A stretch of 64,000 nt of DNA. Source: Thermococcus peptonophilus (lineage in GTDB: Archaea; Methanobacteriota_B; Thermococci; Thermococcales; Thermococcaceae). Positions 1 to 7,764 of the stretch are shown here, piece after piece. Numbering within the stretch: the stretch's first letter is position 1; every line of letters begins with the position of its first letter. The stretch is taken from positions 1,178,001-1,242,000 of the forward strand of contig NZ_CP014750.1 in the NCBI RefSeq assembly GCF_001592435.1, read 5' to 3'. The notes beneath the pieces were generated by a model. It worked only from the letters and a program-made list of their open reading frames with translations, was not told the origin of the DNA and made no database searches. The position numbers were made by a program, and so were the translations under genes.

Positions 1-1296
1 CCTGAGTGGAGCGAAGTAGTGTTCTCACCAAGAGATGATGACCCACCAGAGCTGAGGAAATATCATAAGAGTAAGGAAAAGATTGAAGAAATTGTTGAGA
101 AGTTCAGGCATGGAGATACTCCCAAGCTCCTCATTGTGACAAACATGCTATTAACGGGATTTGATGCTCCAGTAAATCAAGTCATGTATTTAGATAAACC
201 TTTGAGAGACCATAATTTGTTACAAGCTATTGCCAGAGTAAACAGGCCTGCACCTAGAAAAGAGTTCGGACTGATAGTTGATTACAGTGGGGTGTTCGAG
301 AATCTGGAGAAGGTTCTTAATTTCTATCAGGAGGATATCAAGGGAGTAGCATATAATTATGACTCTCTAAAAGAAGGCTTCAAGAACTTGTATAATGAAC
401 TTGTTGAATTTTTGGGTGGTATTGACCAGATTAATAAAAACACCCTCGATTATTATGTCATTGGCTACCTAAGAGATCCAGCTAAGGGCAAATTCTTTGA
501 GGAGAAATATCAGCAACTTGCAAAATTGTTTGAGTTTATTTCCCCAGATCCCTTCTTGGCACCGTACATTGATACTTACAAGAAAATAACTGCCATTTAT
601 AAAGCATATGTGAGAAAATACAAAGGAAAGAAAGACAGAAAATTCAGGGAGTATTATAAGAAAACTGAAAAGATAATTGAGAGAAGCGTAGAAGCCAAAG
701 AGATTGAGGATAAATTCCCCTTAATCAAATTTGATGTTGAGTACTTAGAAAAGCTATCATCAAAAATTGAGAATGGGGAAGCAGATGATTCAAAACTTAT
801 TGATCTTGCGGTGGTATTAAAGAGCTGGTCTGAGAGAAACAAAAACAAAGGGCCTGCATACCAAAAGTTATCTGAGAGAATTGAAAAACTAATAAAAAGA
901 ATCTATGAAAACGCCGAGAAGATAAAGGAATTCACTAAGCAACTTCATGAATTATCTCAGGAAGTTATTGAAATTGAGAAGGAGCCCGTGAAATATGGTC
1001 TTAGTTCTGAAGAGTTCCTTCTAATGTCATTCCTTCATGAAAAGTTGGGTGTTGATAAGCAGACAGCGAAGAAGTATGTACTCGAACTGAAAGAAGAACT
1101 AAAAGACAAGATGTTTGATGGATGGACTACTAGAGAGAGCGCTAAGGCTGAGGTCGAGCAGAGCGTCAGGCTGTTCTTATTGGTTAAACTGGCCGAAATG
1201 AATTTAGAGCCCAGCGAACTTGAGAAAAAACTAGATTCGATTCACAAGGAGTTCTTTGAACTGCTGGTAGAGAACTTTGATGAGGGCTGGAAGTGA
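1..1296 (+). CDS. hsdR: Type I restriction enzyme R subunit, C-terminal part (5' end outside window)
   Basis: The frame is open from base 1, so only the last 431 residues are visible. They hold the end of a superfamily 2 helicase/translocase: a motif V-like TNMLLTGFDAP and a motif VI-like QAIARVNRP, spaced as in HsdR. The rest is a charged helical region of the kind that follows the motor domains in type I R subunits. The nuclease domain and Walker motifs lie upstream of the window. HsdR provides ATP-driven translocation and DNA cleavage in a complex with HsdM and HsdS, neither of which is in view. The stop overlaps the next gene's GTG start. Codon use is AT-rich compared with the block after 3400, which fits an acquired defence locus. 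A GTG at 19 is an internal codon, not the likely start. Confidence 0.85.
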   Translation, partial: PEWSEVVFSPRDDDPPELRKYHKSKEKIEEIVEKFRHGDTPKLLIVTNMLLTGFDAPVNQVMYLDKPLRDHNLLQAIARVNRPAPRKEFGLIVDYSGVFENLEKVLNFYQEDIKGVAYNYDSLKEGFKNLYNELVEFLGGIDQINKNTLDYYVIGYLRDPAKGKFFEEKYQQLAKLFEFISPDPFLAPYIDTYKKITAIYKAYVRKYKGKKDRKFREYYKKTEKIIERSVEAKEIEDKFPLIKFDVEYLEKLSSKIENGEADDSKLIDLAVVLKSWSERNKNKGPAYQKLSERIEKLIKRIYENAEKIKEFTKQLHELSQEVIEIEKEPVKYGLSSEEFLLMSFLHEKLGVDKQTAKKYVLELKEELKDKMFDGWTTRESAKAEVEQSVRLFLLVKLAEMNLEPSELEKKLDSIHKEFFELLVENFDEGWK

Positions 1297-2024
1297 GTGC
1301 AGAGACTTTATCATCTCTTCCAATTTCAATTGAAGTTAAAGACGTCAAGTTAGCTAGGATAATAATCAGGCCAGATGGTATTGTGTGGGTTGTAGTTCCT
1401 CAGGGATATGATAGATATGATGTGGAACAACTATTGTCCAAAAAGAGAGAATGGATTATTCAACAGCTCTCACAAATAGAGTGGTATAAGAAAATCGCCT
1501 TGAGTGAGAACTTTTATCTCTTTGGGACCCCCGTTAGGTTGAATATCAAGTATCACAATGCACACAGTAGCAAGTTGACTATTTTAAATAACAAAGTCAT
1601 TTTATCTATCCCCAAATCTAGGAGAGGACAGGAGATCAGCATTCTTGAGAAGGAGCTTAGAAAAATACTCAGAAATAAGCTGAATGCGATTTTGACCCAA
1701 TATTCAAAACTTCTAGGAGTCAAATACAATAGAGTCTCAATAAAGAAGCACAAGAGTAAGTGGGGTAGTTGTTCCAACAAAAATAACCTTAACTTTAATC
1801 TGGCCCTTTTATCCCTTCCTGAGGACACCCTAAGGTATGCTGTCATACATGAGCTTGTTCATTTGATTGAGAAAAGGCACACTAAAAAATTCTGGCTCAT
1901 TGTTAGTTCATTGGTTCCGGACTACAAAAGACATGAAAAAATTCTAGAAGAACATTGGCTAATTGTTTGGAATAATGAGATCTGGAGAAAGATACTGGCT
2001 ATTCCAGAGATTGAGATTTATTAG
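1293..2024 (+). CDS. YgjP/DUF45-family zinc metalloprotease-like protein
   Basis: The 243-residue product carries a C-terminal metallopeptidase signature: HELVH (HExxH) followed by RHTKKFW, giving the third His ligand and the FW typical of the YgjP/DUF45 family. It is preceded by KWGSCS, another conserved element of that family. The N-terminal half is a mixed alpha/beta region without a signal peptide, so the protein is probably cytoplasmic. The GTG start overlaps the hsdR stop (GTGA), implying translational coupling. DUF45 genes are often neighbours of type I restriction genes, but their role there is not established. Family assignment is good; substrate unknown. Confidence 0.8.
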   Translation: MSAETLSSLPISIEVKDVKLARIIIRPDGIVWVVVPQGYDRYDVEQLLSKKREWIIQQLSQIEWYKKIALSENFYLFGTPVRLNIKYHNAHSSKLTILNNKVILSIPKSRRGQEISILEKELRKILRNKLNAILTQYSKLLGVKYNRVSIKKHKSKWGSCSNKNNLNFNLALLSLPEDTLRYAVIHELVHLIEKRHTKKFWLIVSSLVPDYKRHEKILEEHWLIVWNNEIWRKILAIPEIEIY

Positions 2025-2057
2025 GCAATGTTTTTATATTTTTGAGGTGATCTCTGT

Positions 2058-2357
2058 TTGGTGATGAATATGGCAAGGTCGGCAAAGAAGAAAACTGAGA
2101 GGCGAGCAAAGCATACAATTTTTGTTGATGACAAGGCATTTAACAAATATAAAACCCTTAAGGAAGCAGTCACAAAAGTAACGGGTAGAAGGGCTGACAA
2201 TTCTGCTGTTATTGATGCCATCATTACGTTAATCGCAGAGAAAGAGCTGTTTGAGGATCTTATTAAAGTCTATCAGAAAAAGCTTGCGGAAAGGAAAGAT
2301 ATCACGGAAGAGACTAAAGTTGATATATCTAAATACCTTGAACTTCTCAAGTCCTGA
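2058..2357 (+). CDS. Small basic protein of unknown function, possibly DNA-binding
   Basis: This encodes about 99 residues with a Lys/Arg-rich N-terminus (ARSAKKKTERRAKH) followed by a short strand (TIFVDD) and helices. That order resembles ribbon-helix-helix regulators, but I cannot confirm the fold. A GAGGTGAT ribosome-binding site at 2044-2051 favours the TTG at 2058 or GTG at 2061; the ATG codons at 2064 and 2070 are alternatives. It lies 33 bases after the metalloprotease gene and may be the last gene of the restriction operon. Function not recognised. Confidence 0.55.
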   Translation: MVMNMARSAKKKTERRAKHTIFVDDKAFNKYKTLKEAVTKVTGRRADNSAVIDAIITLIAEKELFEDLIKVYQKKLAERKDITEETKVDISKYLELLKS

Positions 2358-2448
2358 TCTTTTCTTCTTCTCAACATAATGTCAAAGATAGTCCTTTCCT
2401 TACTGGCGACAACTCAAACTATTCACAGATCACATACCTATTAACTAT

Positions 2449-2483
2449 CGGCAGGGATTGAGTTAATCCCTAAATGTCTGCCG
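2449..2483. repeat. Nested inverted repeat in the gap after the restriction operon
   Basis: An outer pair CGGC/GCCG (2449-2452 with 2480-2483) encloses an inner perfect 7-base pair of arms, AGGGATT/AATCCCT (2453-2459 with 2465-2471), with loop GAGTT and an unpaired 3' side. It could be an RNA hairpin downstream of the 2058-2357 gene or a protein-binding site. No U-tract follows directly, so a simple terminator is not well supported. The rest of the 304-base gap from 2358 to 2661 holds only the repeat and promoter listed next. Confidence 0.4.
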
Positions 2484-2590
2484 GCAATTACTCAAAAGAT
2501 TACTATCTCCCTAATATTTCTTTCCAATCTATATGATTGAAGTCACTAAAATACATGACAAAATGGCGCTATAACCCTAATATTTAATTG

Positions 2591-2608
2591 AGCACATAAA
2601 GCACATAA
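2591..2608. repeat. Tandem 9-bp direct repeat upstream of a TATA box
   Basis: AGCACATAA occurs twice back to back, ending 12 bases before the TATA element of the next gene. In archaea activator sites commonly sit just upstream of BRE/TATA, so this is a candidate regulator site. Chance recurrence in AT-rich DNA is possible. Confidence 0.35.
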
Positions 2609-2614
2609 ATGCTG

Positions 2615-2630
2615 AAAAAGCTTATATAAG
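2615..2630 (+). promoter_or_regulatory. BRE/TATA promoter for the 2662-3057 gene
   Basis: An A-rich BRE (AAAAAG) is followed by CTTATATAAG. Transcription about 25 bases downstream would begin near 2650, leaving a short leader with the GGTGAT ribosome-binding site at 2652-2657. This rules against the ATG at 2644 as start. Confidence 0.6.
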
Positions 2631-2661
2631 TAGTGTTAATTATATGATACTGGTGATAACT

Positions 2662-3057
2662 ATGGAGACATACTATGTGATTTATGGGGTTGATGTGTAT
2701 GATGACTATATGAAACTGTTGTCGGAGGAAGAGTTCAACACAGTCAGCAATGCAATTATTAAGTTCATTGATAAGGATTGTGAGATTTGCGACATTGTTG
2801 CAAAATACAACGTCCGCAATGTTGTAAACAACATTCTATACTACTTACCAGTCCTACTCCAGAGAAGGGAAGTTAAAACTGATGAAGTGTACATTGATGA
2901 AGATACAACCCTGAAGCCCGCTGAAGACAGTGAAAAAATCATTAATACCATACTCAAGAACGCAGAATTGATTAGCAAGGCCGACCTTAAGGCTATCGCA
3001 ACATTCAAAGTCAATGACTCAACCATATACATCTACAGACTTAGAATTGCCGACTGA
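2662..3057 (+). CDS. Conserved-looking hypothetical protein, acidic
   Basis: I chose the ATG at 2662 (METYYVIYGVDVYDD) because GGTGAT lies four bases upstream and the TATA box at 2621-2630 would place the transcript start near 2650; an earlier ATG at 2644 would have no leader. The product of about 131 residues is soluble and acidic, has a CEIC pair near residue 40 and ends in a beta-rich segment. No family recognised. It sits alone with its own promoter at the edge of the AT-rich accessory block. Confidence 0.6.
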   Translation: METYYVIYGVDVYDDYMKLLSEEEFNTVSNAIIKFIDKDCEICDIVAKYNVRNVVNNILYYLPVLLQRREVKTDEVYIDEDTTLKPAEDSEKIINTILKNAELISKADLKAIATFKVNDSTIYIYRLRIAD

Positions 3058-3115
3058 TTTAATTATTTATAAATTTTTAAGGTTGAGATTTCAAATGGTT
3101 CGGAATTCGGATAGT

Positions 3116-3251
3116 AGTGGAGCTGGTGAATAATCCGTTTTTCTTTTCTGTGCGAATGTTATTAAAAGTTTATAAGTATTCTTTTATGAAAATGAGGTGA
3201 TAGCGTAAGGTTTTTAAGGTTTACAAATGTAGGCATGAGTGGAGCTGGTGA
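3116..3251 (+). repeat. Two copies of a 14-bp direct repeat (AGTGGAGCTGGTGA)
   Basis: Identical copies lie at 3116-3129 and 3238-3251. Each is preceded by TTTTTAAGGTT (at 3074-3084 and 3211-3221), so a promoter-like element plus the downstream sequence appears to have been duplicated. The second copy could begin a 14-residue reading frame (ATG 3235). Nature unknown: decayed gene starts, a duplicated RNA leader or recombination ends are all possible. Confidence 0.4.
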
Positions 3252-3260
3252 GGTGCGCTC

Positions 3261-3314
3261 GCACAACTTGAGTGTGTAAGCCCGTAGAGGGCTTATTTGC
3301 AAAAAAAGTTGTGC
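3261..3314 (+). other. Candidate structured RNA or DNA hairpin
   Basis: Nine-base arms GCACAACTT (3261-3269) and AAGTTGTGC (3306-3314) are perfectly complementary. They enclose a second perfect hairpin, AAGCCC/GGGCTT (3278-3283 with 3289-3294), with a GTAGA loop. A competing palindrome GTGCAT-TG-ATGCAC follows at 3311-3324. Together with the guide RNA just downstream, this may be part of one non-coding transcript starting near 3240. No known RNA family recognised. Confidence 0.35.
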
Positions 3315-3339
3315 ATTGATGCACGGAAATTTAGGTGAA

Positions 3340-3401
3340 CGGTGATGAGAAAGCACCTCCTCTGAGACCGGCGTGAGTGCTGAGACGCCCACGGTCTGAG
3401 T
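3340..3401 (+). ncRNA. Candidate C/D box guide sRNA
   Basis: All four boxes are present in order: C box GTGATGA (3342-3348), 13-nt guide, D' box CTGA (3362-3365), 11-nt spacer, C' box GTGCTGA (3377-3383, one mismatch to consensus), 12-nt guide and D box CTGA (3396-3399). Guide lengths of 12-13 nt are those of archaeal sRNAs that direct 2'-O-methylation with L7Ae, Nop5 and fibrillarin. The spacer is at the long end of normal. I could not assign rRNA or tRNA targets; by the N+5 rule they would pair with the fifth guide base upstream of each D box. It ends at the stop codon of the convergent methyltransferase gene. Confidence 0.65.
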
Positions 3402-3403
3402 CC

Positions 3404-4147
3404 CTACAGTGATAAAATCAGGCTGTGCCTCCATCTTGTTCCGGCCTTGAACTTAACGTCCCTAACGGAGTAGCCGAGCTCTTTTCCCTTTTCCGCGATA
3501 GCCTCTATCAGCGGCTCCTTGTCTGGAAGGAAGATGGCAACTTTGCCCTTTGGATTGAGATATTCGACTGCCTCCTCAATAAGCCTTACGGAAAATGCCT
3601 CCCCGTACCTTCCGCCTCCAACACCCTCTTTCTCCGTTAAGACTCCCTTCGTTGGAGTCTCATAGTAGGGCGGTGCTGAAAAGATTACATTGAACATCTC
3701 GCCTTCAGGAACGACGCCTCTGATGATTCCCCCATTGCTCTTGATTAGTCTAACCTTTGCCCCGTTTCTTTCAACGTTCCTTCTCGCGTACTCAAAAAAT
3801 TCTTCGTCAATCTCCGTGGCGGTAACATCGCAGTTGAAGAGCTTCTCAGCCATGAGGGCCATCATAGCCGTGTGTCCTGTTCCTATTTCAAGGACTTTCT
3901 CGCCTCCTCTTAAAAACGTCTTCAGGAAGAGGTAGCGCGAGATCGGAGTTGTCACGAGCCCCTTTGGATGGTACTCTATATCCAGCCCGAAGATTGCCTT
4001 CGCTATGGCCCTGTTGTAGAGTATCCTTGCGTCCCTGTTCGAGAAGTCCAGCCTTCCTCGTTCATCAAGATACTTCTCCAGCTCTGGGAACAGCTTTACC
4101 GCTTCCTTTACCGGCAGCCCTAGTTTTCCATCCTTCCAAGTGGGCAT
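3404..4147 (-). CDS. SAM-dependent methyltransferase, RlmF/METTL16-like
   Basis: The 247-residue protein is a class I methyltransferase. Motif I is EIGTGH (residues 87-92) and the catalytic motif is SAPPYYE (157-163), the NPPY/F-type element of adenine-N6 methyltransferases. An N-terminal segment with NRDARILYNRA and a TTPISRYLF stretch before motif I resembles RlmF and METTL16, which methylate adenine in structured RNA. RNA N6-adenine methylation is therefore the best guess; the substrate is inferred only. The start has no strong ribosome-binding site. Confidence 0.7.
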   Translation of the reverse strand: MPTWKDGKLGLPVKEAVKLFPELEKYLDERGRLDFSNRDARILYNRAIAKAIFGLDIEYHPKGLVTTPISRYLFLKTFLRGGEKVLEIGTGHTAMMALMAEKLFNCDVTATEIDEEFFEYARRNVERNGAKVRLIKSNGGIIRGVVPEGEMFNVIFSAPPYYETPTKGVLTEKEGVGGGRYGEAFSVRLIEEAVEYLNPKGKVAIFLPDKEPLIEAIAEKGKELGYSVRDVKFKAGTRWRHSLILSL

Positions 4148-4184
4148 AGAGGAAGTAAAATAGCAGAAAAGAAAAGTCTTTCCA

Positions 4185-5450
4185 TTAGAGAAGAGCCAGA
4201 GCGGCCATGACTTTCGCGTCTTCCACCATGTTGTCTATCTTGGCGTACTCGTTGGGCTGATGAGCCATTTCATCCAGAGTGGCCCACACAACAGCTGGAA
4301 TGCCGAGCTTCCTAAAGAAGGCCGCGAAGGTTCCGCCACCGATTCCGCCAACCTTGGCCTCCTTTCCGCGGAGCTTTTTGATGGCTTCCTTCAGGAGAAT
4401 CACTATCTCGCTGTTCGGATCCGTTGGAGCGGGAGCGTCGAGCCTCTGGAGAATTTCGACCTCTATCTCAGGCAGAACTTTGCCTTCTATCTCCTTTTTG
4501 TGTCTTTCCTTAACCTCTTCAGCGAGAACCTTAACGTCGTTGAGAATATCATCGAGGCCGTAATCTGGCAGAACCCTGCAGTCAAAGACGACCTCGTGTT
4601 CTCCAGGTGCTATGTTAGGACTGTCAGCGGGGTTCTTGACCATCGTTGGCTCGAAGGTACTCTCTGGGGGTTCAAACAGCTCGTCCCGCCTGTCGTACTT
4701 CTCGTGGAGGAGTTTGTCGAGGTGGTAAGCTAAGTCAATGGCGATGCGGTGGGCGTTCAGCCCCTTGTCCGGCATGCTGGCGTGGACCTGCTTACCCTTC
4801 ACCTTCAGCTTGAACCAGAGGATGCTCTTTTCGGCGACTTCAATGAACGTCCCGTCCTCGTTTCCACCGTCCGGAACAAGGACGAGGTCGTCCTTCCTGA
4901 AAAGCTCGGGGTGGTTCTTTATCAGCCACTCAACGCCGTAGTGGCTTCCTGTCTCCTCATCGCTGACGAAGGCGAGGATTACAGTCCTCTTCGGTCTGAT
5001 TCCAAGGTTCATCATGGCCCTGACGGCATAGAGAGAGGCGACGAGGCTCTGTCCGTTGTCCTCTGCTCCTCTTCCGTAAACCTTACCATCCTTGACAACG
5101 GGTTTGAACGGCTCTGTCACCGTCCATTTGCTCAGGTCTCCAGGCGGGACAACGTCGAGGTGAGTCAGAATCCAGAGGCGTGGGCTTTCTTCGCCCTTCT
5201 CTCCATAGTAGTACGCCAGGATGCTCGGCCTAACACCGTTCTTGGCCCTCTCGTCAGGCGCTTCATAAACCTCAATCTTGTCGAAGGGCCAGCCCTTTAT
5301 TATTTCGAGCAGCCTCTGGGCCTTGTCGTACTCTCCTTCGCCGCCGTAGTCCGGGCTTATGGCAGGGATTTTGATGAGTTCGACGAGTGCCTCCACCATC
5401 TCGTCTCGGAGCTTGTCAATCTCCTTAACAACTGTTTCAAGCCTTTCCAT
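4185..5450 (-). CDS. M20-family zinc metallopeptidase (dipeptidase/deacylase type)
   Basis: The start at 5450 (MERLETVV) is set by GGTGATTTCA just before the ATG; an in-frame codon 17 residues upstream lacks a site. The 421-residue product has the full M20 metal set: LTHLDVVPPGD (H97, D99), RGAEDNGQ (D131 bridging), DEETG (E165/E166), VPDGG (D194) and MAHQPNEY (H397). An insertion after the catalytic Glu-Glu pair corresponds to the dimerisation lid. The family covers dipeptidases, aminoacylases and succinyl-diaminopimelate desuccinylases. In a peptide-fermenting Thermococcus a cytoplasmic peptidase is likely; the exact substrate is open. Confidence 0.85.
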   Translation of the reverse strand: MERLETVVKEIDKLRDEMVEALVELIKIPAISPDYGGEGEYDKAQRLLEIIKGWPFDKIEVYEAPDERAKNGVRPSILAYYYGEKGEESPRLWILTHLDVVPPGDLSKWTVTEPFKPVVKDGKVYGRGAEDNGQSLVASLYAVRAMMNLGIRPKRTVILAFVSDEETGSHYGVEWLIKNHPELFRKDDLVLVPDGGNEDGTFIEVAEKSILWFKLKVKGKQVHASMPDKGLNAHRIAIDLAYHLDKLLHEKYDRRDELFEPPESTFEPTMVKNPADSPNIAPGEHEVVFDCRVLPDYGLDDILNDVKVLAEEVKERHKKEIEGKVLPEIEVEILQRLDAPAPTDPNSEIVILLKEAIKKLRGKEAKVGGIGGGTFAAFFRKLGIPAVVWATLDEMAHQPNEYAKIDNMVEDAKVMAALALL

Positions 5451-5562
5451 TGAAATCACCAGGAAAGAGTCACCTCCGAACCTTAAACAGTTTGCGGGCA
5501 ATCTTTTATATACTCTCCTTTACATACTCTATCCCGTCCGCAGAAGGAAAGGAGGTGTCCCT

Positions 5563-6378
5563 TTGATAGAGATAACGTTCCTCGGGAGCGGAGGCGGGAG
5601 GTTCATTACCATAACCCAGTTCCGCTCCACGGGAGGATTCCACATATCTGCCAGCAGGAACATCTACGTTGACCCCGGGCCAGGGGCACTAGTCAGGAGC
5701 TGGCGCTACAAGCTCGACCCCAGAAAGCTCGACGCCATCTTCGTTTCCCACAGGCACGTCGACCACTGCAACGACCTTGAGGTCATGGTCGAGGCCATGA
5801 CGGGCGGAGCGCTGAAGAAGCGCGGCGTTTTGATAGCCTCAAAGAGCGTTGTCTACGGTGACGAGGAGCATACTCCCGCGATAAGCCAGTACCACATAAA
5901 CGTCCTTGAGAGCGTGCACATCCCAGAACCGGGAAGCAAAATTTCGATCGGAGACGAGGAGTTGCTGATAACACCGAGCAAGCACTCCGACCCGACAACA
6001 ATAGGCTTCAGGATGAGAACGAGCTTTGGTGATATCTCTTATATTCCCGATACAGCGTACTTCGATGACCTCATACGCTGGCACGATGGAGCGAGGGTTC
6101 TGATAGCGGCTATAACGAGACCCAGGGACATGGGAATTCCCTACCACATGAGCACAGACGACGCCGTTGAGATGCTCAAGAGCATGGAGAAGAAGCCGGA
6201 AGTCCTGGTAATGAGCCACATCGGGATGAAAATGCACTTCGCCAACCCCTACAAGGAGGCAAAGTACATCGAGAACGTCACTGGGGTCAAGACGTACGTT
6301 GCCAAGGAGGGCTTTAGAGTAACAGTCGATAAAAAAGAAATAGCGGTGAGAACTTTAAGGCCAGCTAGGTTCGTCTGA
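5563..6378 (+). CDS. Metallo-beta-lactamase-fold hydrolase
   Basis: GGAGGTG at 5551-5557 points to the TTG at 5563, giving 271 residues; the frame is open further upstream, but that part overlaps the divergent peptidase gene. Residues 62-68 read SHRHVDH, the HxHxDH zinc motif of the family, after the usual N-terminal IEITFLGSG strand. Later metal ligands are visible as PSKHSDP, IPDTAYF and MSHIGMKMHF. The order suggests an RNase Z/lactonase-type domain without CPSF additions. Substrate unknown. It is transcribed divergently from the M20 gene and overlaps the phosphohexomutase gene tail to tail by 14 bases. Confidence 0.8.
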   Translation: MIEITFLGSGGGRFITITQFRSTGGFHISASRNIYVDPGPGALVRSWRYKLDPRKLDAIFVSHRHVDHCNDLEVMVEAMTGGALKKRGVLIASKSVVYGDEEHTPAISQYHINVLESVHIPEPGSKISIGDEELLITPSKHSDPTTIGFRMRTSFGDISYIPDTAYFDDLIRWHDGARVLIAAITRPRDMGIPYHMSTDDAVEMLKSMEKKPEVLVMSHIGMKMHFANPYKEAKYIENVTGVKTYVAKEGFRVTVDKKEIAVRTLRPARFV

Positions 6379-7735
6379 GCCTCTCTTTCTTTTCGGCTTC
6401 CTTTACAATTCTGGAGACCGTTGAGTAAGCCATCTCAAACAGCTCGTCCCTACGCTTCTCGCTTGGAGCCTCGACCACGACCCTTATCTTCGGCTCAGTT
6501 CCGCTAGGCCTTATCAATATCCACGAGCCGTCGTCCAGGGCAATCCTGAAACCCGAAATCGTCAGCACTTCCTTTATCTCGCCGGAGAGCTTCTTCTCGA
6601 CCCCTTCAGAGGCCTTCTTAACCACTTCACTCTTGTATTCGTCAGGACAGAGGACATTGGCCTTCCTGAGGTAGTATGTTGGAATCTCCTTGACGAGCTC
6701 GCTCAGCGGGCCGTTCTCATCTATGAGCTTTATGAGCAGTCCCATCGTTACGAAGGGGTCAATCCACGGGCCGAACTTTGGATGGACGAGCTTCCATGGT
6801 TCAGCGGCAAAGATGGCGCCGTACTTCTTTATGCCGTCGTGTGGCTGCCCGAGTGGGATTCTCACGACCCTTCCCCCGGCCCTCTCCACCACATCGTCTA
6901 TCCTCGAGCCCGTGTCTATGGAGACGACTACAGTTCCGCCGCTGTGCTCCTCCACATAGAGCTTGGCAAAGAGCGCTATAACCGTGTCTTCATCAACGTA
7001 GTTCCCCTTCTCGTCGAAGACCGCTATTCTATCAGCGTCCCCGTCTTGGGCTATCGCCAGGTCAGTCCCGAGCTCCTTCACAAGCTTTCCGAGGTAGGCT
7101 ATGTTCTCATAGCGTGGTTCGGGCTTCCTGCCCGGGAAGTGTCCATCTACGTGGGCGTTGACGCTGAAGACCTTTGCCCCCATCTCGCGCAGAAGATAAG
7201 GTGCCACGAGACTTCCAGCGCCGTTTGCCCCGTCGTAGAGGACTTTAATGTTTGTCTCGTGGTTCACGAAGTCCAGAACAGCGTTTATGTAGTCCGGGAT
7301 AACCTCTACTCTCCTGACGGTCTTTATCTCGTTCCATCTTGCTTTTTTGAATTCTCCGGAGAAGATTACTTCCTCAAGCTCCCTCTCCTGCTCGACGTAG
7401 AACTCGGTTCCATCGCCGTTGAAGACCTTTATACCGTTGTCAGTGGGCGGGTTGTGGCTGGCCGTTATCATAACCCCGGCATCTGCCAGCTTCCTCGTCC
7501 CCCAAGCAAGCACTGGAGTGGGAATCAGGTCCGCGTCGAGGACCTCCATCCCTGTGCTCAGAAGTCCGGATATCATGGCTTTCTTGAGCATGACGCTTGA
7601 AGTTCTCCCATCCCTTCCAACGAGGGCTTTCCCGCTCTTGTAAGTCCCGACCGCCATTCCGATTCTCATGGCGAGCTCTGGTGTAACCTTCTCCCAGAGG
7701 GTCCCCCTGATTCCGGCCGTCCCAAAGAGCCTCAT
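6365..7735 (-). CDS. Phosphohexomutase (phosphoglucosamine/phosphomannomutase family)
   Basis: The 456-residue protein has the four alpha-D-phosphohexomutase signatures: TASHNPP with phosphoserine S93, magnesium loop DGDADR (231-236), a sugar-specificity loop (EPWKLVHP) and the phosphate-binding RPSGTEPK near the C-terminus. It interconverts hexose 1- and 6-phosphates for sugar nucleotides or glycogen. The family cannot be split into glucosamine-, manno- or glucomutase by eye. A GGTGGTGGT site precedes the ATG. It lies downstream of the UPF0146 gene, near the maltodextrin operon, so a role in sugar phosphate supply is plausible. Confidence 0.9.
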   Translation of the reverse strand: MRLFGTAGIRGTLWEKVTPELAMRIGMAVGTYKSGKALVGRDGRTSSVMLKKAMISGLLSTGMEVLDADLIPTPVLAWGTRKLADAGVMITASHNPPTDNGIKVFNGDGTEFYVEQERELEEVIFSGEFKKARWNEIKTVRRVEVIPDYINAVLDFVNHETNIKVLYDGANGAGSLVAPYLLREMGAKVFSVNAHVDGHFPGRKPEPRYENIAYLGKLVKELGTDLAIAQDGDADRIAVFDEKGNYVDEDTVIALFAKLYVEEHSGGTVVVSIDTGSRIDDVVERAGGRVVRIPLGQPHDGIKKYGAIFAAEPWKLVHPKFGPWIDPFVTMGLLIKLIDENGPLSELVKEIPTYYLRKANVLCPDEYKSEVVKKASEGVEKKLSGEIKEVLTISGFRIALDDGSWILIRPSGTEPKIRVVVEAPSEKRRDELFEMAYSTVSRIVKEAEKKERLRRT

Positions 7736-7764
7736 ACCACCACCGTAGGGAGTTGAAATGAACC

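Noticed and set aside
3261-3324. H/ACA guide RNA
   Set aside because: The stem and internal loop are suggestive, but no ANA box follows the lower stem and no K-turn is seen in the upper one.
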